Program-made: the position numbers and the translations under genes
Source of the DNA: an uncultured Alphaproteobacteria bacterium
GTDB taxonomy: Bacteria; Pseudomonadota; Alphaproteobacteria; RF32; CAG-239
Assembly: GCA_944390895.1 (NCBI GenBank)
Contig: CALXRQ010000010.1
Location: 1 to 49,875, forward strand
Direction of reading: 5' to 3'
Length of the DNA stretch: 49,875 bases
The notes under the pieces: model-generated
What the model saw: the letters and a program-made list of their open reading frames with translations, nothing else
What the model was told of the DNA's origin: nothing
The model's database searches: none
Part shown: piece by piece, positions 18,069-30,687 of the stretch
Position numbering within the stretch: the first letter of the stretch is position 1
Layout: every line of letters starts with the position of its first letter

Positions 18069-19040
18069 ATGGCAGAAATCAGCTTTGAACTGTATAACAA
18101 CCTGTTGATTCAACAACTGGTCGGCCCGCAGGATTCTAATCTGCGGCTGATAGAAAAAATTCTCGGCGTCGAGATTTCCTCTTTCGGCAACCAGATCAGC
18201 ATCAAGGGCAGCCAGGATGCGATTGATCAGGCCAAAACGGCCATTGACGTCCTTTACAACAAGGTCAGTAAAGGAATTGAAATCGGCGAACAGGAAGTCA
18301 AGGCCGCCGTCCGCATGAGCGACGGCAGCGCCGCGGTTGCACTTTCCGAAGATCAGAACCTCAACGACATTGTTCTCAAGACCAAAAAACGCCATATCTA
18401 TCCCCGCTCGGCCACGCAGGCGCAGTATATTCAGGAAATGCTGAAAAACGAACTTGTCTTCGGCCTCGGCCCCGCCGGTACCGGCAAGACCTACCTGGCC
18501 GTTGCCTTAGCCGTTTCAATGATGCTGGAAGGCAAAATAGACAAGATCATTTTATCCCGCCCGGCCGTTGAAGCCGGAGAAAACCTCGGCTTTCTGCCCG
18601 GAGACCTCAAAGAAAAGGTCGACCCCTATCTGCGGCCGCTGTATGACGCGCTGTATGAAATGCTGCCGGCCGAACAGGTCGACAAGAAAATCGCCGTCGG
18701 CGAAATTGAAATCGCGCCGCTGGCTTTTATGCGCGGCCGCACCCTGACCAATGCTTTCGTCATTCTTGACGAAGCTCAGAACACCACGCCGATGCAGATG
18801 AAAATGTTTCTGACCCGTCTCGGCGAAAATTCCCGCATGGTCGTCAACGGCGACTTAAGTCAGGTCGACCTGCCCCGCGGCGTCATTTCCGGCCTGCGCG
18901 ACGCTCTCGATACGCTGAAAGACACGCAAGGCATCAGTTCCGTACGTTTTGCCGCCTCCGACGTTGTCCGCCACGGCCTGGTTGCCAAAATCGTCAAAGC
19001 CTATGAAGAAAGAAGCCAGAAGCAATACGGCGATGAATAA
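18069..19040 (+). CDS. ybeZ: PhoH-like ATPase (YbeZ)
   Basis: The 323-residue protein has a short N-terminal KH-like region and a PhoH P-loop ATPase domain. Walker A is GLGPAGTGKTYLAVALAV (about 136-153) and Walker B is AFVILDEAQNTTPMQMKMFLTR. The sequence PAVEAGENLGFLPGDLKEKVDPY is the family hallmark. YbeZ partners with the YbeY endoribonuclease in rRNA maturation and ribosome quality control. It follows miaB by five bases and overlaps ybeY by eight. Confidence 0.94.
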   Translation: MAEISFELYNNLLIQQLVGPQDSNLRLIEKILGVEISSFGNQISIKGSQDAIDQAKTAIDVLYNKVSKGIEIGEQEVKAAVRMSDGSAAVALSEDQNLNDIVLKTKKRHIYPRSATQAQYIQEMLKNELVFGLGPAGTGKTYLAVALAVSMMLEGKIDKIILSRPAVEAGENLGFLPGDLKEKVDPYLRPLYDALYEMLPAEQVDKKIAVGEIEIAPLAFMRGRTLTNAFVILDEAQNTTPMQMKMFLTRLGENSRMVVNGDLSQVDLPRGVISGLRDALDTLKDTQGISSVRFAASDVVRHGLVAKIVKAYEERSQKQYGDE

Positions 19041-19551
19041 GCTTAACTTAAATATTTCCGTGGAAGAACCGGGCTGGGAACAGGCTTTGGCAAACATCAA
19101 ACACGTTTCGGAAACGGTCTTTGAAAAAACTGTCGATTATGTCCGTCAACACGAAGAAATCGACTTTCTGGAAACAAAAAAACCGCTTGGCATCAACCTG
19201 GCTCTGAGCAACGACAGGGAAGTGCACCGTCTCAACGCCGAGTTTCGCCACATGGACAAACCAACCAACGTATTGTCTTTTGCCAACATTGACGATCCCG
19301 GTTTCGAAGACTCTCTGCCGCTCTGCGCTGAAATTGAACTCGGCGATATCATTATCGCTCTGGAAACCATGCAACGCGAGGCCGGAGAAAAGGAAATCTC
19401 CCTGCATGACCACTATTGCCACCTCTTAACCCACGGCATTCTCCACCTGCTGGGCTTTGACCACATGGAAGACGACGAAGCCGAATATATGGAAAGCTTC
19501 GAAATCGAGATTCTGGCCGGGCTTAACGTCAAAAACCCTTACGAGGAGTAG
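19033..19551 (+). CDS. ybeY: Endoribonuclease YbeY (16S rRNA maturation)
   Basis: I start at the ATG at 19033, giving 172 residues; the longer reading frame is internal to ybeZ. The zinc site H134-x3-H138-x5-H144 lies in THGILHLLGFDHMEDDEAEYM, the UPF0054 signature. YbeY is needed for 16S rRNA 3'-end processing and 70S quality control. The overlap with ybeZ implies coupled translation, consistent with a working pair. Confidence 0.95.
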   Translation: MNKLNLNISVEEPGWEQALANIKHVSETVFEKTVDYVRQHEEIDFLETKKPLGINLALSNDREVHRLNAEFRHMDKPTNVLSFANIDDPGFEDSLPLCAEIELGDIIIALETMQREAGEKEISLHDHYCHLLTHGILHLLGFDHMEDDEAEYMESFEIEILAGLNVKNPYEE

Positions 19552-19562
19552 CTTAAAACACC

Positions 19563-20477
19563 ATGAGTGAAGAAAACAATCACCCGAAAACCAATTTTTT
19601 CAAAAACATTTTCGGCCGCAAATCCTGCGAAACCGTTCGTGAAACGATTGAAGATCTGATTGAGGAAGCCAACACCAACGGCGAAGAACAGTTCAGCGAG
19701 CATGAACAGTTGCTTCTAAACAACATTTTATGTCTCAAAGACAAAAAATGCGGACACGCCATGGTTCCGCGCGCCAACATCATCGCCTTTCACAAGTCGG
19801 GAACCGTCGGAGAACTGGCCGAATTGATGGTCACCCGCGGTCATTCGCGTATTCCGATATACGGTGAATCCCTTGACGATATCATCGGCGTGGTACACGT
19901 CATAGATTTGGTAAAATGTCTGCTTCAGGGACAAAAAGACATCAAGGTCGAAAAAATCGTCAGCCGCGAGGTCAAATTCGTTTCGCCCTCCATGCGGGTG
20001 CTGGATCTTTTAAGCGACATGCAGCTCAACAAAATTCACATGGCCATGGTCATCGACGAATACGGCGGCATTGACGGTCTCATTACCATTGAAGACCTGC
20101 TGGAAGAAATCGTCGGCGACATCGAAGACGAATACGACTTTGAAGAACATCCTTCCATTCTTAATCAGGAAAAGGGAATGATTATCGCCGACGCCCGCGC
20201 CGAACTGGATGAAATTAAAGAAGCCGGCGGCATTGACCTCTATGCGGGAATAGAAGAAAGCGAAGAAGCCGACATCGATACCCTGGGCGGACTGGTTTTT
20301 CACATTGCCCAGCGCATTCCCAGCCGCGGCGAAGTCATTGACGGATACAACGGCGTCAAATTCCGTATTCTTGACGTCGATCCGCGCCGCATCAAAAAAG
20401 TAATGATTCTCATTCCCGATATTCTGAAAGCGCAGACCGCGGCCGAACAGCAGGAGCGTAATGAAAAAGCTGATTGA
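19563..20477 (+). CDS. corC: CorC/HlyC family CBS-domain protein
   Basis: The 304-residue soluble protein has two CBS domains (about residues 65-190, containing MVPRANIIAFH and DEYGGIDGLITIEDLLEEIVGDI) and a C-terminal CorC_HlyC domain (about 215-290). This is the YbeX/CorC architecture without the DUF21 membrane domain. CorC is implicated in magnesium/cobalt efflux and, in the ybeX cluster, in ribosome-linked functions. The 3' end overlaps lnt by 17 bases. Confidence 0.9.
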   Translation: MSEENNHPKTNFFKNIFGRKSCETVRETIEDLIEEANTNGEEQFSEHEQLLLNNILCLKDKKCGHAMVPRANIIAFHKSGTVGELAELMVTRGHSRIPIYGESLDDIIGVVHVIDLVKCLLQGQKDIKVEKIVSREVKFVSPSMRVLDLLSDMQLNKIHMAMVIDEYGGIDGLITIEDLLEEIVGDIEDEYDFEEHPSILNQEKGMIIADARAELDEIKEAGGIDLYAGIEESEEADIDTLGGLVFHIAQRIPSRGEVIDGYNGVKFRILDVDPRRIKKVMILIPDILKAQTAAEQQERNEKAD

Positions 20478-21987
20478 CAAAGTTGCCGGATATCCCAGAC
20501 TGCTTGCGCTGTTTTTAGGACTGCTGGCCGTACGTGCGTTGCCGCCGTTTTACTGTTTTCCAGTTTTGTTTGTTTCTTTCGGCGGCCTGTTGCTGCTGAT
20601 AAATGCCGCCCCCTCGAAAAGAAAGGCTTTCGGCATCGGCTACTGGTTTGGCTTCGCCTACTTTGCCTGCAATATGTCATGGATCGGCAATGCCCTGCTG
20701 GTTGACGCACTTCGTTTCGGTTGGCTGTATCCGGTAACCCTGTTGACTGCCGGCGCCTTTTTCGGCCTGTTTACGGCCATTCCCGCCGCTTTGAGTTTCT
20801 GTTTCAAAAACATTTATGCCCGCTGGCTGTCTTTCTCGGCTTTCTGGGTAATTTTCGAATGGATCAGAAGCTTTATCTTCACCGGTTTTCCCTGGAATCT
20901 TTTAGGATCTGTCCTGGCTTTTTCCGACGAAACCGTTCAGCTGGCATCCGTCGTCGGCACCTACGGGTTGTCTTTGCTGACCTTAATGCTCACCTCGGCG
21001 CCGGCGCTCTGTTTTTTTGCACCGTCAGTGCGCAAAACTGCCGGCGTTTTATCATCAATTGCAGCAACGGCGGTTCTGGTTTGGATATTCGGCAGTTGGC
21101 GGCTGCCGACAATTAACGAAGAAAAGCCAGAAACCATGATTCGCATCGTCCAGCCCGCCATTCCCCAGACCATGAAATGGAAAAAAGCAGAATTGGAAAA
21201 CAATTTCAGAGAATACATCAGATTGTCCCGGCAGCCGGGACTGGAACAAATCGATTTTGTCATTTGGGGAGAAACCGCCTCGCCGTTTCCGCTGGATTTT
21301 GAACCGCAAAAGCTTCACGACGTTACGGCTGCCGTTCCGACCGGCGGTTATCTGATTACCGGCCTTGTCCGCTATGAACTGGACGGCAAAAATTTTGCAC
21401 CCGTTAATTCCATGTTTGTCATTGATGACAGCGGAAAAATTATCGATTTTTACGACAAGTCGCATCTGGTTCCTTTCGGCGAATATATTCCTTTCCGCCG
21501 CTGGCTGCCGGACTGGATACGACCCGTAACCAATGTTGTGGCCAATTTTTTGCCCGGATCCGGCCCCAAGGTCATAAAAGCGGAAAAACAGCCTTCCTTC
21601 GGTGCTCTCATCTGCTATGAAATAATATTTCCCTCGCAGATTGTCGATGCCGCCAACCGCCCCCAATGGCTGGTTAATCTGACCAACGACGGCTGGTACG
21701 GCGTCTCTCAGGGACCCTATCAGCACCTGGTCACCGCCAGACTGCGAGCCGTTGAAGAAGGGCTGGCAATCGTTCGCGCCGCCAACACCGGCATCAGCGC
21801 CGTCATATCGCCTTACGGACAAATTACCGCCTCATTGGATCTCGGCCAAAAGGGAATCATTGATGCCGGACTTCCCCGCCCGATGTCTCTGGACACCGCC
21901 TACGGGCGTTTGGGCAACCTCTTGCCCTTAACATTATGCATGTTTAATATAATATTTGCTTTTCTTCTACACAGGAAGGATATATAA
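20461..21987 (+). CDS. lnt: Apolipoprotein N-acyltransferase
   Basis: This inner-membrane enzyme adds the third acyl chain to lipoproteins. The 508-residue protein has about six to seven N-terminal membrane segments, then a nitrilase-fold domain with the catalytic triad E271 (WGETASPFP), K333 (YDKSHLVPFGEY) and C385 (GALICYEIIFP). A final membrane helix ends the protein. Two lipoproteins at 35.3-36.2 kb would be substrates. It ends the miaB-lnt operon. Confidence 0.96.
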   Translation: MKKLIDKVAGYPRLLALFLGLLAVRALPPFYCFPVLFVSFGGLLLLINAAPSKRKAFGIGYWFGFAYFACNMSWIGNALLVDALRFGWLYPVTLLTAGAFFGLFTAIPAALSFCFKNIYARWLSFSAFWVIFEWIRSFIFTGFPWNLLGSVLAFSDETVQLASVVGTYGLSLLTLMLTSAPALCFFAPSVRKTAGVLSSIAATAVLVWIFGSWRLPTINEEKPETMIRIVQPAIPQTMKWKKAELENNFREYIRLSRQPGLEQIDFVIWGETASPFPLDFEPQKLHDVTAAVPTGGYLITGLVRYELDGKNFAPVNSMFVIDDSGKIIDFYDKSHLVPFGEYIPFRRWLPDWIRPVTNVVANFLPGSGPKVIKAEKQPSFGALICYEIIFPSQIVDAANRPQWLVNLTNDGWYGVSQGPYQHLVTARLRAVEEGLAIVRAANTGISAVISPYGQITASLDLGQKGIIDAGLPRPMSLDTAYGRLGNLLPLTLCMFNIIFAFLLHRKDI

Positions 21988-22066
21988 ATCATTGATATTT
22001 ACTGAACAAAATATTATATTAGCACTATAATCAATTAACAATATAACATATTATATAAAATATGTG

Positions 22067-22095
22067 TTGACGTTATTATGCTAAAATCATATTTT
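22067..22095 (+). promoter_or_regulatory. Promoter of the XRE regulator gene
   Basis: TTGACG (22067-22072) and TATTTT (22090-22095) are 17 bases apart in a very AT-rich 140-base gap. It lies 33 bases before the start of the regulator, within reach of autoregulation. Confidence 0.6.
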
Positions 22096-22127
22096 ATGGT
22101 ATGGTGTAATATAAAGGAAAATTGAAG

Positions 22128-22622
22128 ATGACTGCAGAAATTGTAAAAAGATCAAGTCGCGGCCGCACACCTCAGGGCGAACCAAACCCCATTGACGTGC
22201 ACGTCGGCAATCGTATTCGGTTAAGACGTACTCTTCTTGGTCTCAGCCAGGAAAAATTAGCGTCTCTTTTAGGACTTACTTTCCAGCAGGTTCAAAAATA
22301 CGAACGCGGTATGAACCGCGTGGGCGCCAGCCGTTTATGGGATATCGGCAAAGTTCTGGAAGTTCCGGTCGGCTTTTTCTATGAGGACATGGACAAGGAA
22401 GTTGCCAACCAGAGTCCGCGTATGTTCAGTATTCCTGACAGTACGCCGGCCGAATTGTCCGACAACACTGAAGAAGTGGACTTGGATCCGATGCACCGTC
22501 AGGAAACGATTGAACTGGTTAAGGCCTATTATAAAATTGCCAATCGTAAAGCAGCCAAACATATGTTTGATTTGATTGTGGCAATGTCCAAAACCACTTA
22601 CAATAATGACGAAGAAGAATAA
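22128..22622 (+). CDS. XRE-family transcriptional regulator
   Basis: The 164-residue protein carries a Cro/CI-type helix-turn-helix at about residues 26-80 (GNRIRLRRTLLGLSQEKLAS, then LLGLTFQQVQKYERGMNRV). An acidic linker and a helical C-terminal tail (ETIELVKAYYKIANRKAAKHM) follow. The ATG at 22128 has GGA at proper spacing; the upstream TTG is too close to it. This regulator class sits between lnt and metK in many alphaproteobacteria, so it is ancestral rather than phage-derived. Targets are unknown. A terminator separates it from metK. Confidence 0.88.
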   Translation: MTAEIVKRSSRGRTPQGEPNPIDVHVGNRIRLRRTLLGLSQEKLASLLGLTFQQVQKYERGMNRVGASRLWDIGKVLEVPVGFFYEDMDKEVANQSPRMFSIPDSTPAELSDNTEEVDLDPMHRQETIELVKAYYKIANRKAAKHMFDLIVAMSKTTYNNDEEE

Positions 22623-22640
22623 ATAAAGTTTCATATCATC

Positions 22641-22674
22641 AAAAAAAAGCTGGTAAAACGCCGGCTTTTTTTTT
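22641..22674 (+). terminator. Intrinsic terminator after the XRE regulator
   Basis: An eight-A tract plus GCTGG pairs with CCGGC plus T tract (one G-T pair, loop at 22654-22660). It lies 37 bases before metK, so metK must be transcribed by read-through or from a start within this short gap. Confidence 0.85.
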
Positions 22675-22710
22675 ATGTTAAAAATTAATTTTAACAAAAC
22701 GAGGTTGACA

Positions 22711-23862
22711 ATGAAACAGCTTTTTACCAGTGAATCCGTTTCCGAGGGACATCCGGATAAGGTTTGCGACCAAATATCCGATACCATATTGGATGTTTTT
22801 CTGCGCCGCGATCCCTACGCACGCACCGCCATAGAAACCCTGGCCACCACCAATCGTGTCATTATTGCCGGAGAAACCAAAAGCAGCATTGCCGTTTCCG
22901 CGGAAGAAATTGAAAATGCCGTACGTACCTGCATCAAAAAAATCGGTTACGAACAAGACGGTTTTAACTGGAAGAACGTAGAAATTACCAACCTCATCCA
23001 CGGACAGTCGGCCGACATCGCTTTGGGTGTCGACATCAACGGAGCCGGCGACCAGGGCATCATGTTCGGCTACGCAAAAAAAGAAAAAGGGTTCGACACC
23101 GAATATATGCCGCTGGCCATTTACCTTTCCAACCGCATTTTGCATAATCTGTCTCAGGCCCGCCATTGCGGTGAAATCAGCGGCCTTGAACCCGACGCCA
23201 AAAGTCAGGTAACGCTGGAATACGATGGTCCCATCCCCGTCGGCGTCAGAAAAATCGTCGTATCCACACAGCACAGCGCCGACCTTTCCCAAGGCGAAGT
23301 TCGAGAAATCGTAAAAAAATACATTCAAAAAAGCCTGCCCGAAGGCTGGATGCCCTCTGACGAAAACATACTTATCAATCCGACCGGACGCTTCGTCATC
23401 GGAGGTCCCGACGGAGACACGGGATTAACCGGCCGCAAAATCATTGTTGACAATTATGGCGGCTATGCACCGCACGGCGGCGGCGCTTTCTCCGGCAAAG
23501 ATCCGACCAAAGTAGACCGTTCGGCAGCCTATATGCTGCGCTATCTGGCCAAAAATATTGTTGCCTCCGGAATCGCCGACGAATGCCTTTTGCAGCTGTC
23601 TTATGCCATCGGCATCGCCGAGCCTTTGTCCCTGTTCATAGACTGTAAAGGTTCCAATCGTGTTGACGAGACCTGCATTCTGCAAACTATCCGCAAAAAT
23701 GTCGACCTCACACCGCGCGGCATCATCAGCTGCCTGAACCTGCGCCGACCGATATATGAACCCACCGCCGCCTATGGCCACTTTGGACGCGCCCCCCGGG
23801 AAGACGGAAGCTTTTCCTGGGAAAAACTGGATTTAACCGAGGAATTTAAAAAATGCTTATAA
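22711..23862 (+). CDS. metK: S-adenosylmethionine synthase
   Basis: The enzyme makes SAM from methionine and ATP. I use the ATG at 22711, with GAGG seven bases upstream, giving 383 residues. Motifs visible are the ATP/methionine-binding SEGHPDKVCDQ (residues 11-21), GAGDQGIMFGYA and the P-loop-like GGGAFSGKDPTKVDRSAAY. The length is normal. It overlaps trmB by ten bases. No SAM riboswitch fits in the short gap upstream. Confidence 0.98.
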   Translation: MKQLFTSESVSEGHPDKVCDQISDTILDVFLRRDPYARTAIETLATTNRVIIAGETKSSIAVSAEEIENAVRTCIKKIGYEQDGFNWKNVEITNLIHGQSADIALGVDINGAGDQGIMFGYAKKEKGFDTEYMPLAIYLSNRILHNLSQARHCGEISGLEPDAKSQVTLEYDGPIPVGVRKIVVSTQHSADLSQGEVREIVKKYIQKSLPEGWMPSDENILINPTGRFVIGGPDGDTGLTGRKIIVDNYGGYAPHGGGAFSGKDPTKVDRSAAYMLRYLAKNIVASGIADECLLQLSYAIGIAEPLSLFIDCKGSNRVDETCILQTIRKNVDLTPRGIISCLNLRRPIYEPTAAYGHFGRAPREDGSFSWEKLDLTEEFKKCL

Positions 23863-24665
23863 CCGAAAAAACCACCTATCAGGAAAACGGCGTCAACATT
23901 ACGGTTGAACCCAAACCGCACGCCTCTCAGTTTACGCCGCGCGACAGTCTCGGCCGGCCGAAATTTTACGGGCGCCGCAAAGGCCGCGTCGTGCGCAAAG
24001 CCAAAACCACGTTGCTTGACGCTTTTCTGCCTCAAATCAAAATTAACGAACACACGGTCTTTGACAAGCAGACCATGTTCGGCAAACCGGTAGAGGGCGT
24101 ATGTCTGGAAATCGGCTTCGGCGACGGACAGCATCTGGCCGGACAGGCGTTAAACCACCCCGAACTCGGCTTCATCGGCGCAGAAGTGTTCCAAAACGGC
24201 GTTGCCAATCTTTTGACGCTGATTACCGGCATCAGGGAAGGAAACCGGCTCCCGGAAAAAATCTGCCTGCTTCCGGAGCGCACTGACAACATCCGCGTTT
24301 TTGACGATGATATCCGCCTACTGTTTGAACGCATTCCCGATGGCTTTCTGGATAAGATATTTGTATTGTTCCCGGATCCCTGGCCCAAGAAACGCCATGC
24401 CCACCGCCGTTTCATCAACCCCGACAATCTCAGGGAAATATCCAGGATTTTAAAAAAAGGCGGTATTTTAAGAGTCGCCACCGACCATAAAATCTATAAA
24501 GGCTGGACTCTCCGCCAGCTCGCCGCCGTTCCAGATTTCAAATGGTGTGCCAAATGCGGCGCCGACTGGAAACATGAACCATCAGACTGGGTTCAAACCA
24601 AATATCAGCAAAAAGCCTTACGAGAAGGACGCCGACCGGTATTTCTGGATTTTGAAAAAATTTAA
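23853..24665 (+). CDS. trmB: tRNA (guanine-N7-)-methyltransferase
   Basis: The 270-residue SAM-dependent enzyme methylates G46 of tRNAs. The SAM-binding motif is CLEIGFGDGQHL (about residue 85). The family signature LFPDPWPKKRHAHRRFINP and the late ATDHKIY motif are both present. The N terminus has about 60 extra residues with basic patches (GRRKGRVVRKAKTT), typical of alphaproteobacterial TrmB. It overlaps metK, the gene for its cofactor synthase. Confidence 0.95.
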   Translation: MLITEKTTYQENGVNITVEPKPHASQFTPRDSLGRPKFYGRRKGRVVRKAKTTLLDAFLPQIKINEHTVFDKQTMFGKPVEGVCLEIGFGDGQHLAGQALNHPELGFIGAEVFQNGVANLLTLITGIREGNRLPEKICLLPERTDNIRVFDDDIRLLFERIPDGFLDKIFVLFPDPWPKKRHAHRRFINPDNLREISRILKKGGILRVATDHKIYKGWTLRQLAAVPDFKWCAKCGADWKHEPSDWVQTKYQQKALREGRRPVFLDFEKI

Positions 24666-24688
24666 TATATTTTCCCAATAACCGCACT

Positions 24689-25198
24689 TTACTGGGAAAT
24701 GATTGTCGGCTGTAAATTGGGTTCCGTTACGGTTGAAACGTCTTTTATCGGATAAGCCTGCACATCAATAATATCGTTCCCCGATTGATACAATTCATTT
24801 TCAATCTTATCGCTCGGCTGCGGCAGCGGAACCTCTCCCGGCTTCCATACGCCCTGATTGCTTTCCTGCACAATCGGCGCGGGCTGCCGGAGTTCCGGTC
24901 TTGCTCCTGCGCCGGAGCTTGAGTTTGGCTGCGGCGTAACAAACGCGCTCGGAAGCGTTTCGGTATCGGAATCAGCAATCGGATCTCCAAGCGGATTTCC
25001 GGCCTCGGGACTTTGTTCCACCAAATCTTCATTTTCGCCGCCGGAAACGTTTCTTGCCGCCCCCCAGACAATGGTCGGCTGAGCATCGTTCGGGGCTTCT
25101 TCCTCAATATTATAATTGTTTTTAATTTCCCCGGCATCGGCATTTACCGCACAAACCAACCATAATGCCAAAACCAGACTGCCTGCCGCTTCATTCAT
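24689..25198 (-). CDS. Uncharacterised secreted proline/asparagine-rich protein
   Basis: I do not recognise a family. The 169-residue product starts with a likely Sec signal peptide (about residues 1-24, MNEAAGSLVLALWLVCAVNA). The mature part is low-complexity and probably disordered, rich in P, E, S, N and Q. The ATG at 25198 has CGGAG at good spacing; an upstream TTG would obscure the signal. It converges on trmB and diverges from the next gene. A small hairpin overlaps its stop codon. Confidence 0.6.
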   Translation of the reverse strand: MNEAAGSLVLALWLVCAVNADAGEIKNNYNIEEEAPNDAQPTIVWGAARNVSGGENEDLVEQSPEAGNPLGDPIADSDTETLPSAFVTPQPNSSSGAGARPELRQPAPIVQESNQGVWKPGEVPLPQPSDKIENELYQSGNDIIDVQAYPIKDVSTVTEPNLQPTIISQ

Positions 25199-25296
25199 TT
25201 TTTTCTCCGTTTTCAAAGTTTCCCGGTCATTGAAATAATCATCTTAAAAATAAATTCAAGCGTCTCAAACACGCGCATAAAAAATAGACAAATATA

Positions 25297-25324
25297 TTGA
25301 CAAATAAACAATAAGAAATATAAT
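25297..25324 (+). promoter_or_regulatory. Consensus sigma-70 promoter
   Basis: TTGACA (25297-25302) and TATAAT (25319-25324), both perfect, are 16 bases apart and 37 bases before the next gene. It is the best sigma-70 promoter in the window, implying strong constitutive transcription of the 342-residue protein. Confidence 0.85.
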
Positions 25325-25360
25325 CCCCTCATAATCAATTAAATATTGGAGAAACAAAAG

Positions 25361-26389
25361 ATGTCTGACTATCTCAAGGCTCAAGACCTGCTTGACGATA
25401 TTCGCAGCGTCAAAAATATGCGCCACGAAAAATATAATTTCAACGGATACTTTCTCGGCGCGCTGTATCACCGCGGACATGAAATCATTCGCGAATATAT
25501 TGATGGCCGCAAAAAAATAAATACCGAAGACGCCCGCATTTTGGAAGAATACATCTATGAAATGACCCGCGACCGTTACGGACATCTGGATCGTTACGGT
25601 TCCGAGGCAATGTTGCGCCTGCAAAAAGAGCACGGCCTGTCTCGCAAATACCGCATCAACCGTCCCCGCTGGAAAGACAAGCTGCGCGCGTCATTATCTC
25701 CGCTGCTGCACGTCTCGGTCAAAAAAACTGAACTCGGCACAGGCTTCAAAAAAATCTTCAACAAAAGCAAAAAATGGCTGCTGGCCGGAACCATCGTCGC
25801 CGCCGGAATCTTCGGCGCCAAAACCTTGCTCAAAGAAAGTCGACACCCGATTCGGGCCGAAGTGTCATACACCGTCATACCCGACACCGCAACCTCGGCT
25901 TCCGTCATAGCGGATACGGCTGTAGCCGTACGGACGCCAACGAAAGAAAATATGCCTTCGCAAATCGCCGATAACAAAATCGATAGCATTTGGAAAAACT
26001 ATTACGACAGCGCGTTAAAAATCCATCTGGGAAGCGCCGGACGCGACAGTCTCTACCAACGCGTATCTTCAATGATCAAAGAAAAAAGGCTTGCTCCCGA
26101 CCCTGCTTTCAGCGTCAGCCGCTATGCCCATTCGATAACTATGTGGAATCTGCTGAAACCCAATAGCGCGGAAAACAAGTTCATCAAAGAAGCACTCAAC
26201 GGCAAAACACTCTCCGCCGAAGAAAACCGCCGTTTTAACAATCTGATCCGACAGGCCGGAGAAAAAGGAAAAGGACTGACGGGCACAGGCAAATTCAGTA
26301 ATTACAATCACCGCAGCCGGGCTGTTCAAAAAGAACACATCCTTGCCGTACAAACCGTCAATCAGCTTCTGAAAAAACATACACGTTAA
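25361..26389 (+). CDS. Uncharacterised membrane-anchored protein, 342 aa
   Basis: The family is not recognised. Residues 1-135 are a charged, mostly helical cytoplasmic domain containing MRHEKYNFNGYFLGALYHRG. One membrane helix follows at about 141-158 (WLLAGTIVAAGIFGAKTLL), then an extracytoplasmic helical region of about 180 residues. The ATG at 25361 has GGAG nine bases upstream and a perfect promoter. It ends just before a hairpin terminator. Expression should be high, yet no function can be read from the sequence. Confidence 0.72.
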   Translation: MSDYLKAQDLLDDIRSVKNMRHEKYNFNGYFLGALYHRGHEIIREYIDGRKKINTEDARILEEYIYEMTRDRYGHLDRYGSEAMLRLQKEHGLSRKYRINRPRWKDKLRASLSPLLHVSVKKTELGTGFKKIFNKSKKWLLAGTIVAAGIFGAKTLLKESRHPIRAEVSYTVIPDTATSASVIADTAVAVRTPTKENMPSQIADNKIDSIWKNYYDSALKIHLGSAGRDSLYQRVSSMIKEKRLAPDPAFSVSRYAHSITMWNLLKPNSAENKFIKEALNGKTLSAEENRRFNNLIRQAGEKGKGLTGTGKFSNYNHRSRAVQKEHILAVQTVNQLLKKHTR

Positions 26390-26391
26390 AC

Positions 26392-26428
26392 AAAAAGCTT
26401 TGATGCCACAAAACATCAAAGCTTTTTT
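26392..26428 (+). terminator. Intrinsic terminator
   Basis: AAAAAGCTTTGATG pairs with CATCAAAGCTTTTT around an eight-base loop and ends in a T run. It serves the 342-residue protein gene. Confidence 0.88.
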
Positions 26429-26450
26429 CATACAGCAGAAAAATAAAATA

Positions 26451-26484
26451 AAAAAAACTCCCGGAAAACCGGGAGATTTTTTTT
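26451..26484 (-). terminator. Terminator of the rpoBC operon
   Basis: CTCCCGG (26458-26464) and CCGGGAG (26469-26475) form a tight tetraloop hairpin. On the minus strand it is followed by a T tract, 17-40 bases after the rpoC stop. Confidence 0.9.
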
Positions 26485-26500
26485 GTAATACATCCAGCCG

Positions 26501-30667
<4,167 letters not shown>

Positions 30668-30687
30668 TTATATCTTACTCCTTTACC

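Noticed and set aside
22641-22710. SAM riboswitch before metK
   Set aside because: Only about 70 bases separate the regulator terminator from metK, and no SAM riboswitch motif is visible.
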